Positions 5,865 to 12,487 of a stretch of DNA of 12,487 nt are shown piece after piece. Source of the DNA: Bacillota bacterium (GTDB taxonomy: Bacteria > Bacillota > Clostridia > Peptostreptococcales > Anaerovoracaceae). Position 1 is the first letter of the stretch. Every line of letters starts with the position of its first letter. The stretch spans positions 1 through 12,487 of the forward strand of contig JAEEGU010000167.1 of the NCBI GenBank assembly GCA_016280485.1, read 5' to 3'. A model generated the notes under the pieces. The model worked only from the letters and a program-made list of their open reading frames with translations. It did no database searches and was not told where the DNA came from. Both the position numbers and the translations under genes were made by a program.

Positions 5865-5924
5865 AAAAAATTAAAAGCCGAATCGCCGACAGGCTTCCCT
5901 TGCCCTGTGTCGGTAATCCGGCTT
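5865..5924 (-). terminator. Rho-independent terminator after the NrdD-like gene
   Basis: In minus-strand RNA the outer arms AAGCCG and CGGCTT and the inner arms CCGACA-AGG and CCT-TGTCGG form a long interrupted hairpin, followed by TTTTAATTTTTT. It lies 20 bases after the stop of the gene at 5945-6250. Confidence 0.85.
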
Positions 5925-5944
5925 AAAAAGTAATCGATGTTTTG

Positions 5945-6250
5945 CTATACGGGTTCGTAGCCACCGGTAACGCCGTGCTTTACGCGGTCGTGCTCTTCGG
6001 CACGCTTTGCGTCGTTCCAGTTGTCCATAGTTCCCACAAGATAGCCTGTGATACGGCGGATGCGCTCGAACGGCACATCTTCAAACTTGTAAGTAAGATT
6101 TACATAGTCACCGTCTGCCTCTATGTTCAGCTTTGAAATCTTGCGGCCTGTCTTTTTGGTTACATAATCGACATACTGCTTTCTTTCCTCGAACGGGATT
6201 TCAGAATCTCCCGAGGCAGTCACCTCTACATTGTATATGTAATTTTCCAT
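5945..6250 (-). CDS. Small protein resembling the C-terminus of anaerobic ribonucleotide reductase NrdD
   Basis: 101 residues, no signal peptide or membrane segment. The second half, PFERIRRITGYLVGTMDNWN followed by AKRAEEHDRVKHG, matches the region that closes class III ribonucleoside-triphosphate reductases (RVTGYxxxxxxWNxGKxxExxDR). The family members have a cysteine cluster just before this region; no cysteine is present here, so it cannot itself be the radical enzyme's metal site. Proteins of this size are found as separate genes in Clostridia and annotated as NrdD-related; their role is not established. Two candidate NrdR boxes upstream and its own terminator support a single-gene unit in the deoxynucleotide-synthesis regulon. 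AGGAGG lies 11 bases before the ATG. The family match is fairly sure; function is inferred. Confidence 0.75.
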   Translation of the reverse strand: MENYIYNVEVTASGDSEIPFEERKQYVDYVTKKTGRKISKLNIEADGDYVNLTYKFEDVPFERIRRITGYLVGTMDNWNDAKRAEEHDRVKHGVTGGYEPV

Positions 6251-6310
6251 TTTAGAAAACGCCTCCTACACTTTCTGCATTCTTTGCAAAATTTAATTCT
6301 TATCTATGTT

Positions 6311-6368
6311 CTACCACATATTGTGGTGTTTTTAAAGCATTTTTGCAAAAAAACACTAAATATTTTTA
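6311..6368 (-). promoter_or_regulatory. Two candidate NrdR boxes upstream of the NrdD-like gene
   Basis: Read on the minus strand, 6311-6326 is CCACAATATGTGGTAG and 6353-6368 is TAAAAATATTTAGTGT. Both fit parts of the NrdR consensus (aCaCwAtATaTwgTgt); the second matches its right half fully. They are exactly 42 bases apart start to start, an integral four helical turns, as expected for paired NrdR sites. The proximal box is also a palindrome, ACCACA-TAT-TGTGGT. Each box taken alone is only a moderate match. Confidence 0.5.
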
Positions 6369-6441
6369 AAAACATATCGCGTTCCTGCTCTTTTTTGCTT
6401 TTTTGCTTAGGGCATTTCTGCTGTAAAACCCGGGCAGAAGC

Positions 6442-8385
6442 CTAGTCGAGCTCTGCCTTTCCTGTGTAGAGACGGTAGTATTTACCCTTTTCTGCCATCA
6501 GCTCCTCGTGAGTGCCGCGCTCGATGATGCGGCCGCCCTCAAGAACCATAATCACGTTTGCGTTACGGACGGTGGAGAGTCTGTGCGCAATTACGAAAAC
6601 GGTACGTCCTTCCATGAGACCGTCCATACCGCGCTGCACGATGGACTCGGTACGCGTATCGATTGAAGATGTCGCCTCGTCGAGGATCATTACAGGCGGA
6701 TTCTCCACAGCCGCGCGGGCGATTGAAATAAGCTGCCTTTGGCCCTGCGAAAGTCCGGAGCCGTCGCCCGAAAGCACGGTATCGTAGCCCTGCGGAAGCA
6801 GACGGATAAAGCTGTCGGCATTTGCAAGCTTAGCCGCGGCGATGCATTCCGCGTCGGTCGCATCAGGCCTGCCGTAGCGGATGTTTTCCATTACGGTGCC
6901 CGTGAAAAGGTTTACCTCCTGGAGCACCATTCCGAGCGAGTGGCGCAAATCGTCCTTCTTTATATCGCGAATGTCGATACCGTCATATGTGATGGTACCG
7001 TTTTGTATCTCGTAAAAACGGTTGATGAGGTTCGTAATGGTGGTCTTGCCCGCACCGGTAGGACCGACGAAGGCCACCTTCTGGCCCGGCTTTGCGTAGA
7101 GCGTCATATCGCTTAAAACCTGCTTGTCCGGGATGTAGCCAAAGTCCACATTCTTAAGTATCACATGGCCGCGAAGCGGGACAAGCTCGTAGCCCGTGCC
7201 ACCCTCCGCTTTAGCAGGCTTCTTCCACGCCCATGAGCCGGTGCTACGCGCCGATTCGGTAAGTGTGCCGTCTGCGTTTTCCGTCACGCTTACAAGCGTA
7301 ACCCCGCCTTCGTCGATTTCAGGCTCTTCATCGAGCAGGCGGAAGATTCTCTCCGCGCCGGCGAAGGCCATAACGATGGAGTTTATCTGCTGCGAAACCT
7401 GCGAAATAGGCATGATGAAGTTACGCGAAAGCTGCAGGAAGGCCGCGATTGTGCCGAGAGTCAGCGCTCCGAAGCCCGTAAGAGAGAGGTTCGTTGCACC
7501 TGCAATCGCCAGCGCGCCGCCGAAGATTGCAATCAGCACGTACAAAAGATACCCCATATTTCCCATAATAGGCATCAGGATATTGGCATAGCGGTTTGCG
7601 CTCGCCATATTGCCGCGAAGCTCTTCGTTGAGCTCATCAAAGCCCGCCTTTGTTTCCTCTTCATGGCAGAAAACCTTGATAACCTTTTGGCCGTTTATCA
7701 TTTCCTCGACATAGCCGTTGACCTTGCCGACGGATTCCTGCTGCTTTTTGAAGTACATGCCGGACATGCCGCCAACCTTGCCGATGATGCGGAACATCAG
7801 AAACGCAAACACCAGGGCGAACAGCGTCATCCAAACCGAGAGGTAGAGCATCGACGCCAGCACGCAAACAAGTGTAAGCGCGGATGCAAGCATCTGCGGA
7901 ATTGCCTGCGAAATAAGCTGACGGAGAGTATCGGTGTCGTTTGTGTAATGCGACATAACATCGCCGTGCGAGTTCGTGTCAAAATACGAAATCGGCAGCT
8001 CCTGCATGTGCTCAAACATCTCGTTTCGAACATCGCGAAGGATGCCCTGCGACACCGTTACCATCAGGTAGTTCATAAGGAACGCCGCGATTACACCCGC
8101 CGAAAGGATGGCCGCGATTACGGTCAGCATGTGCACAAGTCCCGAGAAATCAGGCACTGCCTCAAGAAGCAGCGGTGCGATGTAGTCGTCAATCAGGCTC
8201 TTTATAAAGAGCGATGAAACCGCCGAGCTTGCCGCGCTGATGAAGATACATGCGCAGACAATTGTAAGGCGGAGCTTATACTTTTTGAAATATGAAAGGA
8301 TGCGGCGGAAGGTTTCTTTTCCGTTTATCATGCCCTTCATCCCCTTGATTGCGGACTTTCCGAGGTTCTGGTCACGTCTACTCAT
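6442..8385 (-). CDS. ABC exporter half-transporter with canonical Walker B (second of pair)
   Basis: 647 residues from the ATG at 8383-8385, which has GGGAGG upstream; the start overlaps the previous gene's stop by 8 bases, so translation is probably coupled. N-terminal membrane domain of six helices (about 35-340), then the nucleotide-binding domain: Walker A GPTGAGKTT (441-449), Q-loop Gln489, signature LSQGQ (545-549, not LSGGQ), Walker B MILDEATS with catalytic Glu570, and switch His601. About 40 residues (360-401), polar and Gly/Ser/Thr-rich, are inserted between the two domains. Together with the upstream partner it should form a type IV (ABCB-like) heterodimeric exporter in the cytoplasmic membrane, of the BmrCD/TM287-288 kind, moving drugs, lipids or peptides outward; the substrate is not readable from sequence. 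A longer frame to 8472 exists but lies within the preceding gene. Confidence 0.93.
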   Translation of the reverse strand: MSRRDQNLGKSAIKGMKGMINGKETFRRILSYFKKYKLRLTIVCACIFISAASSAVSSLFIKSLIDDYIAPLLLEAVPDFSGLVHMLTVIAAILSAGVIAAFLMNYLMVTVSQGILRDVRNEMFEHMQELPISYFDTNSHGDVMSHYTNDTDTLRQLISQAIPQMLASALTLVCVLASMLYLSVWMTLFALVFAFLMFRIIGKVGGMSGMYFKKQQESVGKVNGYVEEMINGQKVIKVFCHEEETKAGFDELNEELRGNMASANRYANILMPIMGNMGYLLYVLIAIFGGALAIAGATNLSLTGFGALTLGTIAAFLQLSRNFIMPISQVSQQINSIVMAFAGAERIFRLLDEEPEIDEGGVTLVSVTENADGTLTESARSTGSWAWKKPAKAEGGTGYELVPLRGHVILKNVDFGYIPDKQVLSDMTLYAKPGQKVAFVGPTGAGKTTITNLINRFYEIQNGTITYDGIDIRDIKKDDLRHSLGMVLQEVNLFTGTVMENIRYGRPDATDAECIAAAKLANADSFIRLLPQGYDTVLSGDGSGLSQGQRQLISIARAAVENPPVMILDEATSSIDTRTESIVQRGMDGLMEGRTVFVIAHRLSTVRNANVIMVLEGGRIIERGTHEELMAEKGKYYRLYTGKAELD

Positions 8386-10129
8386 CGCCGATTCCTCCCT
8401 TCGTCTGAGATTCAAAGATTTCTCTGTAAATCTCGCATTTTTCAAGGAGCTCGTCGTGCGTTCCCACCGCATTTATGCAGCCGTCATCCATTACGATGAT
8501 GCGGTCCGCATCCTGCACGGAGGAAATTCTCTGCGCGATGATGAGCTTTGTCGTATTCGGAATCTCTTCGCGGAAGGCCTTGCGAATCAGTGCATCGGTT
8601 CCCGTGTCAACCGCCGACGTGGAGTCATCCAAAATCAGGATTTTAGGCTTGCGAAGCAGAGCTCTTGCGATGGTGAGGCGCTGCTTCTGCCCGCCGGAAA
8701 CGTTTGTGCCGCCCTGCTCTATAGGGGTGTCCACGCCCTGCGGCATCCTGCTTACAAACTCCTCTGCCTGTGCAAGCTCGCAGGCACGACGAATTTCTTC
8801 ATCGGTGGCATTTGCATCACCCCAAAGGAGGTTACTGCGCACCGTACCGGAGAAGAGTTCGTTTTTCTGGAGAACCATTGCAACTTCGCTGCGCAGGGAC
8901 TCGATATCGTACTCGCGCACATCGCGTCCGCCCACTTCGACCGAGCCACCGGTCACGTCGTAAAGACGCGGGATCAGCTGCACAAACGAGGACTTACCGG
9001 AGCCTGTACCTCCGATGATTCCAATGGTTTCACCACTTTCTATATTGACGGTTATGTTTCTGAGCGCCAGCTTGTTTTCGTCGTCATAGTACGAAAAAGC
9101 CACATTTTTGAAGCTGATTGAGCCGTCCGGGATTTCGAAAACCGGATTTTCGCCGTTTGTAAGTGTGGATTTTTCATCGAGGAGCTCGCAGATACGGTCC
9201 GCAGAGGTTTTCGCGATGGTTACCATTACAAAAATCATGGAGATAAACATAAGCGCCATCATGATCTGCACAACGTAAGAGAGCATGCTCATCAGCTGGC
9301 CGGTGGACATTCCCATAACAGGGTCGCCGCCGCTTGCAACGATGGCGCGCGCACCGAACCACGAAATGAAGAGCAGGCTGAAATATACGCATGCCTGCAT
9401 TACCGGCAGGTTATATGCAATGTTCTTTTCGGCGCGGCTTCCAAGCTTAAAAATTGTTTCGGAGGTGTCTTTGAACCTCTTTATTTCACTGTTTTCCTGA
9501 ACGAAAATCTTTACCACGCGGATGCCGTGCAGGTTCTCGCCGACACGGTTGTTGAGTCCGTCATAGGTTTTGAACATTTTCTCGAAAACAGGGAAGGTTT
9601 TCTTCATTATGATTGCAAGCGCGATTGCCATAAACGGCACTGTCGCAAGGAAAACCATTGCGAGCTTTGCGTTGATGGTAAAAGCCGCCGCAAGAGAGAA
9701 TATCAGCATGAGCGGTGCTCTGGCCGCTCCGCGGATGATCATCTGGAAGGCCATCTGGACATTGCTGATGTCTGTGGTGAGGCGGGTTATAATGCTGCCC
9801 GTGCTGAACTTGTCAATGTTTGCAAACGAAAATGTCTGCACGTTGTAGAACATATCGCGGCGCAGATTTTTTGCAAAGCCTGCGGAAGCGTTTGCCGCCG
9901 TCATTCCGGCCCCAACTCCTCCCGCGAGGGATATGACGGCCGCGAGAAGCAGGATGATTCCGTACTTCCGGATTGCGTTCATGTCGCCGCTGTCTATGCC
10001 GTAGTCTATGAGCTTTGCCATAATAAGAGGAATGAGCACCTCAAATGCGCATTCCACCGCCACCAGAATCGGCGTTATTATGGCGTCTTTTTTATATTCG
10101 CGAATGCACTTCGCGAGTCGTAAAATCAT
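8378..10129 (-). CDS. ABC exporter half-transporter with degenerate ATP site (first of pair)
   Basis: 583 residues, a full six-helix membrane domain (about 15-310) followed by the ATPase domain: Walker A GGTGSGKSS (373-381), signature VSGGQ (477-481), Walker B ILILDD. The residue after the Walker B Asp501 is Asp502 instead of the catalytic Glu, and the switch His is replaced by Gln533 (IIAQRISSV). These substitutions mark the degenerate-site subunit of heterodimeric exporters: its Walker motifs pair with the unusual LSQGQ signature of the partner, while its canonical VSGGQ completes the active site with the partner's Glu570. AGGAAGGTG upstream of the ATG gives the start. It begins downstream of the cobalamin genes' terminator-like repeat, so the pair is probably a separate transcription unit; no adjacent regulator gene is present. 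Confidence 0.93.
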   Translation of the reverse strand: MILRLAKCIREYKKDAIITPILVAVECAFEVLIPLIMAKLIDYGIDSGDMNAIRKYGIILLLAAVISLAGGVGAGMTAANASAGFAKNLRRDMFYNVQTFSFANIDKFSTGSIITRLTTDISNVQMAFQMIIRGAARAPLMLIFSLAAAFTINAKLAMVFLATVPFMAIALAIIMKKTFPVFEKMFKTYDGLNNRVGENLHGIRVVKIFVQENSEIKRFKDTSETIFKLGSRAEKNIAYNLPVMQACVYFSLLFISWFGARAIVASGGDPVMGMSTGQLMSMLSYVVQIMMALMFISMIFVMVTIAKTSADRICELLDEKSTLTNGENPVFEIPDGSISFKNVAFSYYDDENKLALRNITVNIESGETIGIIGGTGSGKSSFVQLIPRLYDVTGGSVEVGGRDVREYDIESLRSEVAMVLQKNELFSGTVRSNLLWGDANATDEEIRRACELAQAEEFVSRMPQGVDTPIEQGGTNVSGGQKQRLTIARALLRKPKILILDDSTSAVDTGTDALIRKAFREEIPNTTKLIIAQRISSVQDADRIIVMDDGCINAVGTHDELLEKCEIYREIFESQTKGGIGDE

Positions 10130-10183
10130 ATTTTCAACACCTTCCTAAATAGTATTATTCATCGTAACAAAATTGTCTTTCTC

Positions 10184-10238
10184 CAAAAAGCCTTCCCCTC
10201 GAGGGGAAGGTGGCGCGATAGCGCCGGATGAGGTGTCA
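10184..10238 (-). repeat. Palindromic repeat element, copy A, also cob terminator
   Basis: It contains a perfect 20-bp palindrome (CCTTCCCCTC/GAGGGGAAGG, 10191-10210) and a second hairpin GGCGC-GATA-GCGCC (10212-10225), then GGATGAGGTGTCA. Read on the minus strand the large hairpin is followed by CTTTTTG, so it works as a terminator for the cobalamin genes. Its outer TGA (10236-10238) is the stop codon of the CobC-like gene. Elements of this sort are abundant in gut Clostridia. Copy B lies at 11498-11553 in the opposite orientation. Confidence 0.85.
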
Positions 10239-10922
10239 GAACCCCCTATATCCGACGGCCCTGCCGTCCTCAATTATGATGGAATAGCCATGGCCCGGGT
10301 CAGGAATCCAGCCGTACATATTAAGATCCTTTTCCGGGAATAGCTGCATCATGAGGCAGCCGATAACGCCGCCGTGGCAGGCTATTACCGAATGTGCCGG
10401 CAGCTTGCTGTGGCGGTGGGAAAGCTCTTTAATTTGGTGGTAGCCGAAAAGCTTGTCCCAGCCGGCGCTTACGCGATCTCTAAACGCGCGGAAGGATTCG
10501 CCCTGCGGCGGTGCAGCGTTTTCATCCTCGACCGAGATCCATGCGTCGTATATCGGGTTACCCTTAAGCTCGTCGTGGCTCTTGCCTTCGAATATGCCAA
10601 AGCGCAGCTCTTTAAGCTCCGGGATGGTACCGTGCGGCACACCTCCGTAAATTATGAAGAGCGTCTGCTCTGCGCGAAGCATGCCGGAGGTGTAAAAGTC
10701 CGGTGCTGCGATTTCGCCGTTTTCATCGGGCTCCGTGCTCTCCGCTATATCCTGGCAAGGGTAGATTCCCTTTTTTGTAAGCTCTGCCAGCTGGTCAACG
10801 CCCGCAGGCGAGAGCGGAATGTCAATTCCTCCGTACATCCACTTCTTTTCCGTGCCCTCGGTGTTGCCGTGGCGGATTAAGTGTATTTCTGAAATTATTT
10901 TTTCGTTTGGGTTGTTTTGCAT
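10236..10922 (-). CDS. Histidine phosphatase family protein, probably alpha-ribazole phosphatase (CobC-like)
   Basis: 228 residues. Phosphoglycerate-mutase-type phosphatase: the phospho-accepting histidine is His18 in LIRHGNTEG, with Arg83 in the SGMLRAEQT stretch, Glu105 in ELRFGIFEGKS and the second catalytic histidine His183 in ACHGGVIG. All core residues are present. In cobalamin synthesis CobC removes the 5'-phosphate of alpha-ribazole phosphate or of adenosylcobalamin phosphate; that role is inferred from its place directly after cobS and cobU, since the superfamily is functionally broad. It begins 21 bases after the cobU-like stop and is probably cotranscribed. A poorly conserved insert (about 55-75, ESTEPDENGE) enlarges a surface loop. 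The stop codon comes from the flanking palindromic repeat, so the original C-terminus may have been altered by the repeat's insertion. Confidence 0.8.
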   Translation of the reverse strand: MQNNPNEKIISEIHLIRHGNTEGTEKKWMYGGIDIPLSPAGVDQLAELTKKGIYPCQDIAESTEPDENGEIAAPDFYTSGMLRAEQTLFIIYGGVPHGTIPELKELRFGIFEGKSHDELKGNPIYDAWISVEDENAAPPQGESFRAFRDRVSAGWDKLFGYHQIKELSHRHSKLPAHSVIACHGGVIGCLMMQLFPEKDLNMYGWIPDPGHGYSIIIEDGRAVGYRGF

Positions 10923-10943
10923 TTGTTTTCCCCTTTTGGTTTT

Positions 10944-11483
10944 TTATTTTTGCTTGAGGACCTGCGGGATGCCGCAGAAAACTCGCGTGACGGTTTCGGC
11001 TTCGCCGGCCAGGTAAGCCATTACGCGGCCGTTTGCCTCGCGCCATGCGCGCTCCTTTGTGTCAATAGGGACTACTCCCTGAGAGATATCTTCGATTATT
11101 ATAATGCGCTCGCGCAAAAGATTAATGTTCTTTTTTACATATTCAACCGGATCGCGCCCCGCATCGATAAGCGCATAAACCATGCGCTCGAGGTGGTCTA
11201 TGATAAGCGGTGCCCCGGGAGCTGTGCCGCCCGCTGCCTTTTCGGCTTTGGCGATCTCTCCCGCGGGGTCGAGTGCCGCAAGGCATTCCTCCGGCGTAGC
11301 GCAGCTTCGGATGTCCGGGCAGATGTAGACGAGGGTGCCGGTGGTGCATGCTTGACCCTTGGCGCCGGATTGGTCGATGGTTCCCGGTGCGCCGCCCTTG
11401 GTGGCAGCATCGTCAGCTTGTGTGAGTAATTGTAGTGCGTAATCAAGCTTTCCCTGATATGCGCCTCCGAAAATCAGTTTCAT
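10944..11483 (-). CDS. cobU: CobU-like adenosylcobinamide kinase/guanylyltransferase homologue
   Basis: 179 residues. The N-terminal P-loop is FGGAYQGK (residues 5-12), a variant of the GGARSGKS loop of CobU. The end, ISQGVVPIDTKERAWREANG followed by VMAYLAGEAETVTRVFCGIP, follows the CobU pattern (GxVP, the RxxxG helix, VxxGxPxxLK). CobU phosphorylates adenosylcobinamide and then transfers GMP to make adenosylcobinamide-GDP, the substrate of CobS encoded just upstream. The HRxxRP-type segment that carries the guanylylated histidine in classical CobU is not visible; about residues 25-50 are instead a Gly/Ala/Thr-rich stretch. The protein may therefore be only a kinase, or use other residues. 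AAAGGA gives the start. Family firm, exact activity uncertain. Confidence 0.8.
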   Translation of the reverse strand: MKLIFGGAYQGKLDYALQLLTQADDAATKGGAPGTIDQSGAKGQACTTGTLVYICPDIRSCATPEECLAALDPAGEIAKAEKAAGGTAPGAPLIIDHLERMVYALIDAGRDPVEYVKKNINLLRERIIIIEDISQGVVPIDTKERAWREANGRVMAYLAGEAETVTRVFCGIPQVLKQK

Positions 11484-11497
11484 CTTTGTCCTTTCTA

Positions 11498-11553
11498 TGA
11501 CACCTCATCCGTCACCTTCGGTGCCACCTTCCCCTCAAGGGGAAGGCTTTTTG
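11498..11553 (+). repeat. Palindromic repeat element, copy B
   Basis: The reverse complement matches copy A at 10184-10238 almost throughout: TGACACCTCATCCG, then a variable small hairpin (CACC-TTC-GGTG here), then CCTTCCCCT-CA-AGGGGAAGG (11527-11546) and CTTTTTG. The small hairpin differs in sequence from copy A but still pairs. It lies between cobS and cobU; its T run is on the plus strand, so it should not stop cob transcription. Confidence 0.85.
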
Positions 11554-11629
11554 AAGAAAGCCAACTCCTCTGCTCAAAGGGAAGTCTTTTTTAAGAAAGC
11601 CAACTCCTCTGCTCAAAGGGAAGGCTTTT
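11542..11629 (+). repeat. 39-bp tandem repeat, 2.25 copies
   Basis: Units at 11542-11580 and 11581-11619 differ at only a few positions, all in the first 15 bases (GAAGGCTTTTTGAAG against GAAGTCTTTTTTAAG); a partial third unit GAAGGCTTTT follows at 11620-11629. The array starts inside the right end of palindromic copy B and ends at the cobS stop codon, so it probably arose by duplication of the element's flank. There are no spacers, so it is not a CRISPR array. Confidence 0.85.
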
Positions 11630-11631
11630 CC

Positions 11632-12487
11632 CTAGAGGAGTGCGACTGCAAGCAGCGCCGCGGTCTCAGCAACTGTGATGCTGTAGCCCGAGATGTCGCC
11701 GCTCATGCCGCCGAGCTGTCTGCGAGCATGAAGGCACGCGAGGAAGTAAACTACCATTTCTACCGCGAACACTAGCTCTGTGCGAGTGACAGCATGCGTG
11801 AAGGTTGCGCGGTCAAATATGGTGAAGAATATCGCAAAGAGCACCAGCATCACGATTACCAGCGGAACCGCCAGATTTCTGCGCTTGTCAACCTTGTTGC
11901 AGTTTGCCCCTTTGCCATCAGGCTCACTTTGAACTGTTCCGTCTTCTGAAACTGTTGCCACCACGCCCTCGTTTCTCGCGCGGTTATATTGGCTGGTTGA
12001 AAGCGGTGGGTAAGACCATACGCTGATTGCCGACATAAAGCGAGAAACCGCAGGGATTAAAATCAGGCACGGAAGAAGCTCCGCAGTTCCGCCCATCAAA
12101 AAGCCTGCCGGTCCTTCCGACGCAAGGCTTGCATTTCCGCCTGAGGATGCTGCAGTTGTTGAAAGCACTGCCTCTCCCTGCGCGGAGAGTGCCGCGTCCA
12201 TAGCTCCGGTTGATAACAGCGCCCAGAATGCGATGCCGATGCACGCAAAGGCTCCGACGTGCGAGTCCTTTAAAATGCGAAGCTTGTCCTCGCGCGGACG
12301 GCGCGAGCCTATGGCATCACAGCAGTCCATAAAGCCGTCGATATGGATAAAGCCTGTCAGCAGCATCGGGAAAAAGGCCAAAATTACTGCAGCAATCAGG
12401 TGCGGGATCGCGAGCGCCTTCCACAAAAGGAGGTAGACTCCGTACCAGAGCCAGCCTACGATAAGGCCTATGAACGGGAGAGCGAAA
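11632..12487 (-). CDS. cobS: Adenosylcobinamide-GDP ribazoletransferase CobS (N-terminus beyond window)
   Basis: At least 284 residues; the frame is open to the window edge, so no start is given (the TTG at 12424-12426 is internal). CobS joins adenosylcobinamide-GDP to alpha-ribazole or its phosphate, the last assembly step of adenosylcobalamin, in the cytoplasmic membrane. Diagnostic motifs: IHIDGFMDCCDAIGSRR followed by LRILKDSHVGAFACIG, and GGMSGDISGY near the C-terminus; several hydrophobic helices. Two polar inserts stand out: a Ser/Ala/Gly-rich stretch (about 12100-12180) and an Asn/Asp/Lys-rich one (about 11890-11990), making the protein longer than the usual 250 residues or so. Gene order cobS, cobU, cobC fits a nucleotide-loop assembly operon. 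The stop codon abuts the tandem repeat. Confidence 0.9.
   Translation of the reverse strand, partial: FALPFIGLIVGWLWYGVYLLLWKALAIPHLIAAVILAFFPMLLTGFIHIDGFMDCCDAIGSRRPREDKLRILKDSHVGAFACIGIAFWALLSTGAMDAALSAQGEAVLSTTAASSGGNASLASEGPAGFLMGGTAELLPCLILIPAVSRFMSAISVWSYPPLSTSQYNRARNEGVVATVSEDGTVQSEPDGKGANCNKVDKRRNLAVPLVIVMLVLFAIFFTIFDRATFTHAVTRTELVFAVEMVVYFLACLHARRQLGGMSGDISGYSITVAETAALLAVALL

Noticed and set aside
6400..6441. Terminator after the ABC operon
   Set aside because: TTCTGC/GCAGAA form only a 6-bp stem with a 12-base loop and no T run on the minus strand; too weak to call.
8386..8472. Longer N-terminus for the second ABC subunit
   Set aside because: It would extend deep into the upstream ABC gene. 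The ATG at 8383-8385 has a strong ribosome site and gives a normal exporter N-terminus.
8240..10123. Long plus-strand open frames (293 and 198 residues) opposite the ABC genes
   Set aside because: They are antisense shadows of strongly conserved ABC domains in GC-rich codon context, with no recognisable motif or ribosome site.
11542..11629. CRISPR array
   Set aside because: The repeat units are directly adjacent with no spacers, and no cas gene is in the window.

Overview
The window looks like chromosomal DNA of a gut-type anaerobic Clostridia (Bacillota): family-level matches (a Clostridial E2-like acyltransferase, a small NrdD-like protein under candidate NrdR boxes, a CvpA-like protein, cobU/cobS/cobC), strong AGGAGG-type ribosome binding sites and CTTCCCC-type palindromic repeats all fit. 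The species cannot be named from the sequence. Most genes lie on the minus strand; the plus-strand genes sit in a visibly AT-richer block (about 600-3480) that looks acquired.

Layout. 1-540 (minus): start of a 2-oxo acid dehydrogenase E2-like acyltransferase, cut by the window edge. 541-683: divergent promoters. 684-3465 (plus): a ribbon-helix-helix regulator, an N6-adenine DNA methyltransferase, a BsuBI/PstI-family restriction endonuclease and a frameshifted HTH gene, closed by a terminator. This is a type II restriction-modification operon, expected to act on CTGCAG or something close. 3530-4870: an accessory segment with one orphan gene carrying an LPD3-like polyvalent-protein domain (minus), flanked by two paralogous short structured RNAs (plus), each behind its own strong sigma-70-type promoter; a further hairpin with a U tract follows. 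4932-5006 (minus): tRNA-Arg(CCT); the accessory block lies on the 3' side of this tRNA, a classic island position.

5124-6250 (minus): a CvpA-family membrane protein and a small NrdD-C-terminus-like protein with its own terminator and two candidate NrdR boxes. 6442-10129 (minus): two overlapping ABC half-transporters forming a heterodimeric exporter with one canonical and one degenerate ATP site. 10236-12487 (minus): cobS (partial), cobU-like and a CobC-like phosphatase, the late nucleotide-loop steps of cobalamin synthesis, punctuated by inverted copies of a palindromic repeat; one copy supplies the stop codon and probable terminator of the last gene.

The most novel item is the RNA pair at 3573-3631 and 4682-4746. 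They align without gaps, keep identical internal-loop sequences, and their two helices show four compensatory and four wobble-type changes with no disrupted pair in 14 shared base pairs. A second item is the restriction operon's first gene: an RHH regulator whose start codon lies about where transcription should begin, with a perfect 16-bp palindrome filling the promoter spacer.
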